Assembly: GCF_000504305.1 (NCBI RefSeq)
Contig: NZ_KI632512.1
Coordinates: forward strand, 27,307 to 91,306
DNA: 64,000 nucleotides
Reading direction: 5' to 3'
DNA from: Nitratidesulfovibrio termitidis HI1
GTDB taxonomy: Bacteria > Desulfobacterota > Desulfovibrionia > Desulfovibrionales > Desulfovibrionaceae
The notes under the pieces were generated by a model. It did no database searches and was not told where the DNA came from. It saw only the letters and a list, made by a program, of their open reading frames with translations. Positions 8,012 to 15,848 of the stretch are shown here, piece by piece; position 1 is the stretch's first letter; the number at the start of each line of letters is the position of its first letter. The position numbers and the translations under genes are program-made.

Positions 8012-8449
8012 GTGTCCGCAGAATTAATAAATCTATGGGGTCAAGATATTGCCATCGACGATACAGGCCAAGCCCTCGTCGCCGCAAGCGGCGAGTTCAT
8101 CCTGACCGAAGGTGTGGAAACGGGCCTTCAGGACATCCGCCTGCGCCTGTTCACCCGGCTGGGTTCGCTCTTCTACGACCAGGGTTGGGGCAGCCTGATC
8201 CACGACTGGATTTTCGAGGAGAACACCGAGGGTGCCCGCATCGCCTTCGAGGCGGAGGTGACCCTGCGGGTGGAACTGGATCCGCGCGTGCAGGTGGGCA
8301 GCGTGCGCACCACGGTCTTCACGTGGGACGAGCGCACCGTGCAGGCCGAGGTGTCGTGGACGTTCATCGGCGAGGACCAACCCTCAAACCTCATCCTGCG
8401 CGCCGACAAGTCCGTGCGCGAACTGGTGGTTCAAGATGTCAGCCTATGA
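8012..8449 (+). CDS. Phage baseplate assembly protein W (gp25-like)
   Basis: This encodes 145 residues from a GTG at 8012. The sequence (LINLWGQDIAIDDTGQALVAASGEF, then GLQDIRLRLFTRLGSLFYDQGWGSLI) is a clear GPW/gp25 lysozyme-like baseplate protein; in this family the fold has lost lysozyme activity and joins the wedge to the sheath. It is the Mu gp46 equivalent. It overlaps the J gene by 14 bp. The weak ribosome site and GTG start follow immediately after the inserted antisense gene, so its original upstream context may have been altered by that insertion. Confidence 0.8.
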   Translation: MSAELINLWGQDIAIDDTGQALVAASGEFILTEGVETGLQDIRLRLFTRLGSLFYDQGWGSLIHDWIFEENTEGARIAFEAEVTLRVELDPRVQVGSVRTTVFTWDERTVQAEVSWTFIGEDQPSNLILRADKSVRELVVQDVSL

Positions 8450-9677
8450 CACGGGGGGCGCTGCCCCCCAGACCCCCCAGAGTTCCGGCGAAGGCGTACT
8501 TCGCCGGTCCTCCCTGCGTCTCTCTAAATCGCTGGAGCAGATCCGCGGGGAACTCTACGCCCGCATGGAAGCCGTGCAGGACGAGTACGCCGCGCAGGGC
8601 TGGCTGCCGCAGCGCCTGAACCTGAACAAGGGCATTGCGCGCGGCCTCATTGAACTGTTCGCGTGGGGGTTGTGGCAGCTCTACCAGTTGCTTGAGCAGG
8701 TGTTCCAGCAGGCCGTGCCCGCCAACGCCACCGGCGACTTCCTCGACCTGCACGCGGAGCAGATCGAACTGGCCCGCAAGCAGGCCACGCAGGCGCGGGG
8801 CACGGTGACCTTCCACCGGGCGGCCACGTCGGCCAGCGGCGGAACGGACACGCCCAACGTGCGCATCCCCGCCGGGCGCATCGTGCGCACGCTGCCGGAT
8901 GGCCGGGGCATGGTCTACCGCTACGTCACCGAGGCCGACGCGGTGCTGCCCGCCGGGGCCGGTGCGGTGGCCGTCATGGCGCGGGCCGAGGAATACGGAG
9001 CGGCGGCCAATGCGGCCCCCGGCCAGATCGTGGAACTGGCCACGCCGGTGCCCGGCATCGGCGCGGTAAGCAACGCGGCGGGCTGGCTGGCCGAGGAAGG
9101 GGCCGACGCGGAATCCGATTCCCTGCTGCGCCGCCGGTACGCGCTGGCGTGGCAGGCGCGCGCGGGCATCACCAGCGCCGCGTACAAGGCGGCGGCCCTG
9201 TCCGTGACCGGCGTGGTGGACGTGTACGTGGACGACCAGCACCCGCGCGGCGAAGGCACCGTGGACGTGGTGGTCAAGGGCGCGGCGGGCCAGCCCACCG
9301 AGCAGTTGTTGCAGGCGGTGCGCGCCGCCATCGCCGCGCAGATCCGCATCAACCACGACATGGTGGTGAAGGCCCCCACGCCGGTGGGCGTGGACGTGGC
9401 CATGGAACTGGAACTGCTTTCCGGGGACGCGGACGCCACGGTGCTGGCCGCCCGCGCGTGGGTGGAGGCGCTGTTCAAGGGCGACCAGCCGGAGGTGCCC
9501 GCCTTCGGCATCGGGCACGACGTGGTGCGTGACCGCATGGCGGCGGGCATCGTCTCCATTGCCGGGGTGAAGCGCATCAGCTGGGCAAGCCCGGTTGGCG
9601 ACATGGACATTCCCGCCGACGGGCTGGCCACCCTGAACAGCCTGACCGTGACCGCCCGCTGGGTGACGGAGGCATGA
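8436..9677 (+). CDS. Phage baseplate J protein (gp47 family)
   Basis: This encodes 413 residues. From about residue 25 it matches gpJ/gp47 baseplate wedge proteins: SLEQIRGELYARMEAVQDEYAAQGWLPQRLNLNKG, then the beta-rich core with GTVTFHR, RIPAGRIVRTLPDGRGMVYRY and AAPGQIVELATPVPGIGAVSN, and LLRRRYALAWQARAGITSAAYKAAALSVTGVVDVYV. It forms the peripheral wedge that controls sheath contraction. The first 25 residues are proline-rich and poorly conserved in style. It overlaps W by 14 bp and I by 4 bp. Confidence 0.85.
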   Translation: MSAYDTGGAAPQTPQSSGEGVLRRSSLRLSKSLEQIRGELYARMEAVQDEYAAQGWLPQRLNLNKGIARGLIELFAWGLWQLYQLLEQVFQQAVPANATGDFLDLHAEQIELARKQATQARGTVTFHRAATSASGGTDTPNVRIPAGRIVRTLPDGRGMVYRYVTEADAVLPAGAGAVAVMARAEEYGAAANAAPGQIVELATPVPGIGAVSNAAGWLAEEGADAESDSLLRRRYALAWQARAGITSAAYKAAALSVTGVVDVYVDDQHPRGEGTVDVVVKGAAGQPTEQLLQAVRAAIAAQIRINHDMVVKAPTPVGVDVAMELELLSGDADATVLAARAWVEALFKGDQPEVPAFGIGHDVVRDRMAAGIVSIAGVKRISWASPVGDMDIPADGLATLNSLTVTARWVTEA

Positions 9678-10348
9678 TGTCGGGCCTGTTCTGGTCATAC
9701 TTTCGCGAGCGGCTGGCGTGGCCGTGGATCTTCCGTCCGGGGCCGCTGGCCGTCATCGCGCGCGGGCTGGCCGACTACCTGGACACCGTGCGCGAGGACA
9801 TCCGCTGGACGCGCGACCAGTGGATCGTGACCACGGCGGAACAGGCGCTGATGCAGGGCTACGGCGCATCGCGCGGCGCGCCGCGCACCCGGCACGATGA
9901 CGACACCCGTCACCGCCGCCGGGTGGAGCGGGCCTACGCCTGGCACGCCATGGGCGGCACCGTGGAAGGGCTGCCGCGCATTCTGGAAGAGTACGGCTAC
10001 CCCGGCGGCAGGGTGCGCAACCTGCGCGACCACGACGCCGAGCTGTGGGCGCACTTCGACGTGGAGCTGCTGAACCCGCCCGCGCTGTTCGGGCAGGCCG
10101 ACATCGAGGCCGTGCTGGATCTGGTCAACGAATACAAGCCCGCGCGCTCGGTGGTGGGGCTGGTGCAGTTCACCGGTCGGGGCGCGGCACCGCTGACGCT
10201 GGGGGCCGTGCTGACCACATCGGTGGTGGTCGAGCACGTGGTGGCCACCGGCTCCGAAGCGCCGTTCCCGCCCGCCCCGCTGCAAGCCGGGGTGGTGGCC
10301 GTGCAATACATTTTCGTCCGACACGAAGTACGCGAGGTTACGTCATGA
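9674..10348 (+). CDS. Phage tail protein I (Mu gp48-like)
   Basis: This encodes 224 residues, starting at one of two adjacent ATGs (9674 or 9677) that overlap the J stop. It follows J and precedes the fibre gene, the invariant J-I-H order. Recognisable features are EQALMQGYGASRGAPRTRHDDDTRHRRRVERAYAWHAMGGTVEGLPRILEEYGYP in the middle and FDVEL, then NEYKPARSVVGLV near the C-terminus, as in tail protein I (gpI). It is part of the baseplate wedge that anchors the tail fibres. The stop overlaps the fibre ATG by 4 bp. Confidence 0.8.
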   Translation: MMSGLFWSYFRERLAWPWIFRPGPLAVIARGLADYLDTVREDIRWTRDQWIVTTAEQALMQGYGASRGAPRTRHDDDTRHRRRVERAYAWHAMGGTVEGLPRILEEYGYPGGRVRNLRDHDAELWAHFDVELLNPPALFGQADIEAVLDLVNEYKPARSVVGLVQFTGRGAAPLTLGAVLTTSVVVEHVVATGSEAPFPPAPLQAGVVAVQYIFVRHEVREVTS

Positions 10349-11538
10349 GCGATGAGCTGAAAGGCATCTGGACCGCGAAGGGGTTGGAAAAGCTGGCGGC
10401 GGCCTACGCCGGGGGCGCGCCCCTGGTGCTGCGGCAGATTGCCGTGGGCGACGGCGGGGGCAGCGTGCCCGCGCCCGCGCCCAGTTGGACCGGCCTTGCG
10501 GCAGAGAAGTGGCGCGGCAACGTCAACGCCGTCATGGTCAACCCCGACGCCCCCACCGAGGTGGTGGCCGACGTGGTGCTGCCCTTCAACGTGGGCGGGT
10601 TCTTCATCCGCGAATGGGGCCTGTTCGACGAGGCGGGCGACATGGTGGCCGTGGGGCCGCACGCGGAAACCTACAAGCCGCTGATAGCCGAGGGCACGGC
10701 GGTGGAGGTGACCGAACGCATCCGCCTGCCGCTGACCAACACCTCCGCCGTGACGCTGGCCATCGCCAGCGCGGCCATGGCCACCCAACAGTACGTGCGC
10801 CAGTACGTGACGCAGGTGGTGGAAGGGCATGATGCGGATGGGGACGCGCACGCCGGGCGGCTGGATGCGCTGGCGGAGGCGCTGGCCACCCACGGGCATG
10901 CCTATGCCACGGAGGAAACGCCGGGCTTCGTGCGCCGGGCCACGGATGAGGAGGTCGAGGCGAGAACCGGCAACGGGTATGTTTCGCCGTCCCAGTTGGG
11001 CGAGGCGCTGGAATCTGTCGATGTGGCGGCAGCCATGCGCGACATGCTGGCCGGTGACATCGTGATGTGGGGGAACGAGGTCATCCCCGTGCTGGCCGAC
11101 GGATTGCCCAAGGGGCTGGAGCTGAATGGCGACGTGGTGTCGCTGGAAACATTTCCCCGCCTGTTGCGCAAGTGGTGCGGCGCGACGGCAAACGCCACGG
11201 CCGAGGCGTTCTACCGTTGCACGGATGCCGGGGTGCGGGAAGTGGCGGGCAACCACATGCGCTTGCTGGACATGCGCGGCGTCGCGCCGCGTGGGTGGGA
11301 CCATGGCAGGGGCATGGATGCCGACCGCGTGCTGGGCAGCTTTCAGGCCGACGAATTCGCCAGCCACGTGCACACCCAAAGCCGGAACAGTGCCAGCGGC
11401 TCTCTGGGCAACAAAGGTTGCCAGGGCACGGACACGAACAACAACGGCTACAGCTCGGGATCCAACGGCACGGGTGCCACCGGCGGCACCGAAACCCGCA
11501 TGAAGAACGCCGCCGTCATGTTCATCATCTACGTCTAG
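10345..11538 (+). CDS. Phage tail fibre protein (DUF3751 type)
   Basis: This encodes 397 residues from ATG 10345, overlapping the I stop. The N-terminal 150 residues match the P2 H-type fibre attachment domain (MSDELKGIWTAKGLEKLAAAYAGG, LRQIAVGDGGG, VGGFFIREWGLFDEAGDMVAVG). The C-terminal part is a tip domain with the familiar DMRGVAPRGWDHGRGMDADRVLG and FQADEFASHVHTQ motif of collar/fibre tips, followed by a Gly/Ser/Asn-rich stretch. It binds the host receptor. No adjacent invertase or inverted duplicate fibre is visible, so no sign of Mu-type G-segment switching here. Confidence 0.85.
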   Translation: MSDELKGIWTAKGLEKLAAAYAGGAPLVLRQIAVGDGGGSVPAPAPSWTGLAAEKWRGNVNAVMVNPDAPTEVVADVVLPFNVGGFFIREWGLFDEAGDMVAVGPHAETYKPLIAEGTAVEVTERIRLPLTNTSAVTLAIASAAMATQQYVRQYVTQVVEGHDADGDAHAGRLDALAEALATHGHAYATEETPGFVRRATDEEVEARTGNGYVSPSQLGEALESVDVAAAMRDMLAGDIVMWGNEVIPVLADGLPKGLELNGDVVSLETFPRLLRKWCGATANATAEAFYRCTDAGVREVAGNHMRLLDMRGVAPRGWDHGRGMDADRVLGSFQADEFASHVHTQSRNSASGSLGNKGCQGTDTNNNGYSSGSNGTGATGGTETRMKNAAVMFIIYV

Positions 11539-11548
11539 GGAGCAACAC

Positions 11549-12112
11549 ATGCCCATCATCCATATCCATGACAGGCAGACGCGCGAGTACCTGCGCACCG
11601 AGGACTGGACCCAGACCGCGCCGTGGGTGGCGCTTCCGGCCGATGCCGTGTCCGCCGAGACCGTGCCGTTGCCCCCCGCGCGCGCGGGATTCGCGCGCGT
11701 GCTGACCATCACGGGCGACGCATGGGAGTACGTCGAGGACCACCGGGGCAAGCAGGGCTGGCGGGATGATGGCACCCCGCAGGTTGTGGAAACGCTGGGG
11801 CCGCTGCCGGACGGCTGGAGCGGCACCGCGCCCGTGCCTGCGCTGGAGGCAGTTCATGCCGCCAAGCAGGCCGAGATCCGCGCGGGATATGATACGGCCC
11901 TCGCGGGCGTGCTGGCCGGGGCGGAAGCGACCGCCACCGGAGTGGCCGTTGGCTCGGCCCTGATGGCCGTCACGGATCCCGACGGACTGGAATATCTGGT
12001 GGAGCGGCTGACCGCGCGCCGGGTGGAACTGGAACAGGGGCTGGCGGCCGCGCAGGTTGTCGCCGATCCCGTGGCCGCCGTGCTGGCCATCGTGGTGAGT
12101 TACCCCACGTAG
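11549..12112 (+). CDS. Tail fibre assembly protein (DUF4376-like)
   Basis: The 187-residue product starts 10 bp after the fibre gene (ggagca before ATG). Its N-terminal part has the short beta-rich start of fibre assembly proteins. The C-terminal half contains LEAVHAAKQAEIRAGYDTALAGVLAGAEA with a helical remainder, matching DUF4376, found at the end of many Tfa-like fibre chaperones. The role is folding and trimerisation of the fibre just upstream, which it follows as in nearly all Mu- and P2-like phages. Confidence 0.7.
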   Translation: MPIIHIHDRQTREYLRTEDWTQTAPWVALPADAVSAETVPLPPARAGFARVLTITGDAWEYVEDHRGKQGWRDDGTPQVVETLGPLPDGWSGTAPVPALEAVHAAKQAEIRAGYDTALAGVLAGAEATATGVAVGSALMAVTDPDGLEYLVERLTARRVELEQGLAAAQVVADPVAAVLAIVVSYPT

Positions 12113-12373
12113 CGCGGCCCCCGGTAGGACGGGCTCGTTCACTGACAATCGAATAGGGACGGAAAGGAAAGGCCCGGTCGCGTCAGCTGCAAGAGGCGGC
12201 GCGACCGGGCACGAAGCCGAGAGGAACAGGCGGGGGCGTTGGCGCGCCCCCACTGGACCGGCGCAGGCACGCCGGACCACGGCCCCCGGAGGGTAGCAGC
12301 CCGCCGGTTCGTTCCGCTGCTCCATGGTCCCTCGTCCGAAAGACAAGGGGGGCCACGGTTGTAGCAGGGGCGA
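12113..12373 (+). other. Structured leader region before com
   Basis: This gene-free stretch between the fibre assembly gene and com contains two strong hairpins: gcccggtcgcg/cgcgaccgggc (12172-12182 with 12200-12210) and gggggcg/cgcgccccc (about 12233-12252). There is no T-run, so they are not simple terminators. It occupies the place of the Mu mom operon promoter and leader, so a late, regulated promoter is likely here, but I cannot point to one. Confidence 0.4.
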
Positions 12374-12583
12374 ATGGCCATCACCACCAGGCACGACATG
12401 ACGGGACACACGCAACGGGAAGTGCGCTGCGGCAACTGCCGCCGCCTGCTGGCCAAGGGAGAGGCCATCGACCTCACCATCAAATGCCCGCGCTGCGGGT
12501 GCATGAACCACGTGAGGGGCACGACCCCCGGCACGGAAGGCCAGCGAGCCTCGAAGGAGACTTCGCATGGACCGACCGATTGA
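12374..12583 (+). CDS. com: Com-family zinc-finger translational regulator
   Basis: This 69-residue protein carries a four-cysteine zinc ribbon, RCGNC (C19, C22) and KCPRC (C38, C41), of the kind in Mu Com. Com of Mu binds its mRNA and opens a stem that hides the mom start. Here it precedes a DNA methyltransferase gene, which it overlaps by 17 bp, and the ribosome site of that gene is folded in a stem-loop (12552-12565). The order Com then modification gene at the right phage end is that of Mu. The prediction that Com activates the methyltransferase is inference from the Mu precedent. Confidence 0.75.
   Translation: MAITTRHDMTGHTQREVRCGNCRRLLAKGEAIDLTIKCPRCGCMNHVRGTTPGTEGQRASKETSHGPTD
12552..12565 (+). 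promoter_or_regulatory. Stem-loop sequestering the ribosome site of the phage methyltransferase
   Basis: CGAAG (12552-12556) pairs perfectly with CTTCG (12561-12565) around a GAGA tetraloop of the stable GNRA class. AAGGAG, the only Shine-Dalgarno candidate, is inside the stem and loop, and the ATG follows one base later at 12567. This resembles the translation-inhibiting stem of Mu mom, which Com melts. Confidence 0.6.
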
Positions 12584-13322
12584 ACGCATTGGCGACGTGG
12601 CTACCATCATCCAGGGCGATGCCCTTACCGTGCTGCGGGATCTGCCCGGTGAAAGCGTGGACGCCGTGGTCACCGACCCGCCGTATTCCAGCGGGGGGAT
12701 GACCCTGACGGCCCGGCAGGCCGACCCGGCGACCAAGTACCAGACCAGTGGCACAAAACGCAGCTACCCGGCCATGCTGGGCGACAACAAGGACCAGCGC
12801 AGCTTCACCACGTGGGCCACCCTCTGGCTGACCGAATGCTGGCGCATGGCCCGCGACGGTGCGCCGCTGCTGGTCTTCACGGACTGGCGGCAACTTCCGT
12901 CCACCACCGACGCGGTGCAGGCCGCCGGGTGGCTTTGGCGAGGGCTGGTGGTCTGGCACAAGCCGTCCGCCCGGCCCCTGCTGGGGGAATTCCGACGTGA
13001 TGCCGAATTCCTCGTTTATGCGGTGAAGCGCAAGGCCAACCCGGCCACGCGCAACTGCCTGCCGGGCGTGATGAGGCACAGCGTGAACCCGGCAGAGAAG
13101 GTCCACCTGACCGGCAAGCCCGTGGCCCTGCTGCGCGACCTGCTGGCCGTGACGCAGCCCGGCGGCCTTGTGCTCGACCCGTTCACCGGGGGCGGCACCA
13201 CCGGCATGGCCTGCATGGCCACCGGGAGGCGGTTCCTCGGCGTCGAGCTGTCGCCCGAATACCACCGTATCGCTGCCGACCGCATCGCGGCGGCCCACCA
13301 CGACACGCTGGCCACAGAATAG
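12567..13322 (+). CDS. Phage site-specific DNA methyltransferase (N4/N6 amino type) in the mom position
   Basis: This encodes 251 residues. DPPY is at residues 37-40 (motif IV, catalytic), and the SAM-binding DPFTGGGTTG lies near the C-terminus (motif I), followed by RRFLGVELSPEYHRIAADRI. The motif order is that of beta-class amino methyltransferases (adenine-N6 or cytosine-N4). It likely modifies phage DNA against host restriction. The gene overlaps com and has a sequestered ribosome site, so expression is probably Com-dependent. No cognate endonuclease is next to it, so it acts as an orphan modification enzyme. Specificity cannot be read from the sequence. Confidence 0.85.
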   Translation: MDRPIERIGDVATIIQGDALTVLRDLPGESVDAVVTDPPYSSGGMTLTARQADPATKYQTSGTKRSYPAMLGDNKDQRSFTTWATLWLTECWRMARDGAPLLVFTDWRQLPSTTDAVQAAGWLWRGLVVWHKPSARPLLGEFRRDAEFLVYAVKRKANPATRNCLPGVMRHSVNPAEKVHLTGKPVALLRDLLAVTQPGGLVLDPFTGGGTTGMACMATGRRFLGVELSPEYHRIAADRIAAAHHDTLATE

Positions 13323-13329
13323 AACGCAA

Positions 13330-13361
13330 AGCCCCCGGCAGGGGAGAACTTGCCGGGGGCT
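13330..13361 (-). terminator. Bidirectional terminator between methyltransferase and DUF4875-like gene
   Basis: An 11-bp perfect stem AGCCCCCGGCA/TGCCGGGGGCT lies between two convergent genes. In the minus direction it is followed by TTTGCG, a short U-run, so it best serves the minus-strand gene 13389-14189. Confidence 0.65.
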
Positions 13362-13388
13362 GTCGGGCTAATGGATGGGGAGTGAAAA

Positions 13389-14189
13389 CTACCGTGCGGG
13401 TCCGGTGGGCGGGACTGCCACAAGTTGATCGGGCGAAAGGGGCACCGGTTCCGCCAGAACGGCTGCCAGGGTCACTTCGCGGACAGATATCCCCATGCGC
13501 TTGGCGATGGCGGCGCGTAGCGCATCTTCGTCGGTAAAGCCGTCCTTCTGGTAATGGCCGCGCATCTCGGCCCACATGCTGGCCATCTCGCGTTCCTGCG
13601 GCGTAAGACCCCGATTGCCCGCCACAACGCTCCAGACCTTGCCGGTTTCGCCGCCAGCGCCCTTGCCGTCAGGCGAATACTCCGCCCGCGCAAGCTGGGT
13701 TGCGGCATGTGGCCGCCGGTCGGCCTGCGATTCCAGAATGACCTGAACGAGGGCGGCCCCGCCCGTCTCAGCGTAGTGCTTGGCGGCGGCAATGACCGTG
13801 GCCGCCATGTTCTGTCGCGAAAGCTCGGACTGGTCGGCATCCGCAGGCACGATGCGATACCGCCAGCGCTTGCGGGATCCGCCGGACATGTCCTCTGACG
13901 ACACCAGCATGTACGGCACAGGAGCAGGAAGCGCCGCCACAACACTGGCCGGTGCCGAAGATACGGGGGCGGATGCAACGCTATGCGACGATGCCGGGAT
14001 AGGCGACGGCTGCGGCGGTGCATCGATACCCATCGACAGCACGGCCATCAATCCGAAATACACCAGAAACGCCTTCACGCGCGTGGGCTTGCCCCACCGC
14101 ATGACCCACGCAGGCTTGAATAGTCCCACCAGCGCGGCAAACATCGCCGCCCCGGCCAACAGTGTGAATACGGCAGACACAGTGGACAT
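13389..14189 (-). CDS. Membrane-anchored DUF4875-like protein at the prophage right end
   Basis: This encodes 266 residues from ATG 14189, chosen for the strong GGGGAGGAG just upstream. Two hydrophobic segments (about residues 5-25 and 36-54) are followed by a Pro/Ser/Ala-rich linker and a soluble domain with SGGSRKRWRYRIVPADADQSELSRQNMAATVIAAAKHYAE, resembling DUF4875. The C-terminal part has two short helices with TPQEREMASMWAEMRGHY. It runs opposite to the late genes at the end of the phage, the usual place for lysogenic conversion genes. Function unknown. Confidence 0.6.
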   Translation of the reverse strand: MSTVSAVFTLLAGAAMFAALVGLFKPAWVMRWGKPTRVKAFLVYFGLMAVLSMGIDAPPQPSPIPASSHSVASAPVSSAPASVVAALPAPVPYMLVSSEDMSGGSRKRWRYRIVPADADQSELSRQNMAATVIAAAKHYAETGGAALVQVILESQADRRPHAATQLARAEYSPDGKGAGGETGKVWSVVAGNRGLTPQEREMASMWAEMRGHYQKDGFTDEDALRAAIAKRMGISVREVTLAAVLAEPVPLSPDQLVAVPPTGPAR

Positions 14190-14315
14190 GGCTCCTCCCC
14201 GTTGCGCATTGGATATAATTACCAATACATACACAACGAAAAGGGGCCAAGGCAACCCTGCCCAAGCCCCAACCCACGCGCCCGCGCGTAGCAACCACGA
14301 TGCCTGTCACCCAAC

Positions 14316-14359
14316 TTGAGAACCGACCATTCTCAACTCACGTGGCGAAATTTCTCAAC
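14316..14359. repeat. Short motif repeats at the presumed prophage right end
   Basis: TTCTCAAC occurs at 14330-14337 and 14352-14359, 22 bp apart, with an inverted partial copy TTGAGAA at 14316-14322. The cluster sits between the last phage gene and the terminator of the host tRNA operon, where Mu-like phages carry end-binding sites for their transposase. The interpretation is inference; the exact attachment junction is not visible. Confidence 0.35.
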
Positions 14360-14438
14360 TATGGCGACGACTCACACGGAGTCGGTGCGTACTGGCCGGT
14401 AGGTCGGCAATATGAGGGCGGCCTTTGCGGTCGCGCAG

Positions 14439-14470
14439 CAAAAAAAGCCCCCGCGCATAGGCACGGGGGC
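14439..14470 (-). terminator. Rho-independent terminator of the tRNA operon
   Basis: On the minus strand the stem GCCCCCG/CGGGGGC (14464-14470 with 14447-14453) is followed by seven T residues. It lies 10 bp beyond the CCA end of the last tRNA and marks the host side of the prophage boundary. Confidence 0.85.
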
Positions 14471-14479
14471 GATGTGTTC

Positions 14480-14554
14480 TGGAGCGGGAAACGGGATTTG
14501 AACCCGCAACCTTCAGCTTGGGAAGCTGACACTCTACCGTTGAGTTATTCCCGC
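14480..14554 (-). tRNA. tRNA-Gly (anticodon CCC)
   Basis: 75 nt with encoded CCA. The acceptor stem GCGGGAA pairs with TTCCCGC. The anticodon stem is TCAGC/GCTGA with loop TTCCCAA, giving CCC. The T-loop is TTCAAAT. It is the last gene of a four-tRNA operon on the minus strand, directly before the terminator. Confidence 0.95.
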
Positions 14555-14611
14555 TAATGGTGGGGTATCACTAGGGTTTTCCGCGCTGGGCGGTACACCC
14601 GGAGAAAACGG

Positions 14612-14686
<75 letters not shown>

Positions 14687-14694
14687 ACCGATGC

Positions 14695-14769
<75 letters not shown>

Positions 14770-14781
14770 TCATCGGTTTCG

Positions 14782-14857
<76 letters not shown>

Positions 14858-15311
14858 TCAACGAGGAGAGCCTTCTACGTCACAGCCCCGCTCCCTGTCA
14901 AGCGAGGTTTCCGAAAAAACACGACGGATTCCCGCAAGATGTTGGGGGGTGCGGATTTTCGGGTGCGATACGGTCAATGAGACGGCTCTTGCCCGTCCCG
15001 GCCAGCCTGGTCCTTGCCCCGTCGCTCCGCCCGCCCGGTCCCGGCTCGCCAGTCTGGCCCCTCTGGCCGCAAGGAAGAAGGCTTGCGCCGGTGCATCCCT
15101 GCGTTCCGCGCCATCCGTGACTTTGGGGGGCGTCAGTCGGCGCCCACCAACGTTCCGCGCACTCCGTCCGTGTTTCCGCGAGCGGAAATCAGTCCTCGCC
15201 CCTTTACTTTTATCGGCCGGATGATTTATGGCAGTTGCCTTGCAAGCGACAGCCCCACCCGGCACGCGTGCCGCCAGGCGGCGGTGCGCTGCGTACCGCG
15301 AGGAGGTTCCC
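14858..15311. other. Intergenic region between the tRNA operon and dksA
   Basis: This 454-bp GC-rich region separates divergent units. Besides the tRNA promoter and the dksA ribosome site AGGAGG (15301-15306), I see no gene in it; open frames here lack start signals and biased codon use. The dksA promoter must lie here but is not obvious by eye. Confidence 0.5.
14872..14901 (-). promoter_or_regulatory. Sigma-70 promoter of the tRNA operon
   Basis: On the minus strand TTGACA (14901-14896) is separated by 18 bp from TAGAAG (14877-14872), upstream of the first tRNA. The -35 is a perfect consensus. Confidence 0.6.
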
Positions 15312-15674
15312 ATGGATCAGAAGGATATCGAGTACTTCCGCGTATTGCTGACCCAGATGTTGGAAGAAGCCACGCAAAAGGGCGACCTCACGCTGGAAGA
15401 CATGACGGATAACAACGAGGTCTTCGCCGATCCGGCGGACCGCGCCACCATGGAATCGGACCGCGCCTTCACCCTGCGCATCCGCGACCGCGAGCGGCGG
15501 CTGATCAAGAAAATTCAGGCGGCGCTGGGCCGCATAGAGGACGGCTCGTTCGGCATCTGCGACGAATGCGGCGAGGACATCGGCGTGCCGCGCCTGAAGG
15601 CGCGACCCGTGACCAAGCTGTGCATCAACTGCAAGAGCAAGCAGGAAGACGACGAGCGCGTCCGAGGCGATTAA
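15312..15674 (+). CDS. dksA: DksA/TraR-family transcription factor
   Basis: This encodes 120 residues from ATG 15312, six bases after AGGAGG; the frame is open upstream but without a credible start. Residues in the first 75 form the coiled-coil (DPADRATMESDRAFTLRIRDRERRLIKKIQAAL) with an acidic tip, DLTLEDMTDNNEVFADPADR. The C-terminal C4 zinc finger is CDEC...CINC. DksA binds the RNA polymerase secondary channel and, with ppGpp, tunes rRNA and amino acid promoters. It is monocistronic, with a strong terminator at 15685-15721. Confidence 0.9.
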   Translation: MDQKDIEYFRVLLTQMLEEATQKGDLTLEDMTDNNEVFADPADRATMESDRAFTLRIRDRERRLIKKIQAALGRIEDGSFGICDECGEDIGVPRLKARPVTKLCINCKSKQEDDERVRGD

Positions 15675-15684
15675 AGCCCACCAC

Positions 15685-15721
15685 GGCCCCTCACCCCTTC
15701 CGGGATGAGGGGCCGTTTTTT
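15685..15721 (+). terminator. Rho-independent terminator of dksA
   Basis: A perfect 9-bp stem GGCCCCTCA/TGAGGGGCC (15685-15693 with 15706-15714) is followed by GTTTTTT, 11 bp after the dksA stop. Confidence 0.9.
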
Positions 15722-15848
15722 GTGCCGTGCCCCAGGGCTGGCCGCCTGTGGCTGCCGACAGGCGCATCCGCTGCCTGTCCGGGGTTGCCTGGGGCTGTTG
15801 TCGGTCTGCCTGGGCCTGTTCTCGGGCGACGTAACCAGGGAAACGACG

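Noticed and set aside
10045-10344. Upstream extension of the tail fibre gene
   Set aside because: It overlaps the tail I gene in another frame; the fibre family start is the ATG at 10345 with typical ATGA overlap.
10345-12112. Mu-type invertible fibre segment
   Set aside because: No inverted second fibre gene, gix-like sites or invertase gene are seen here.
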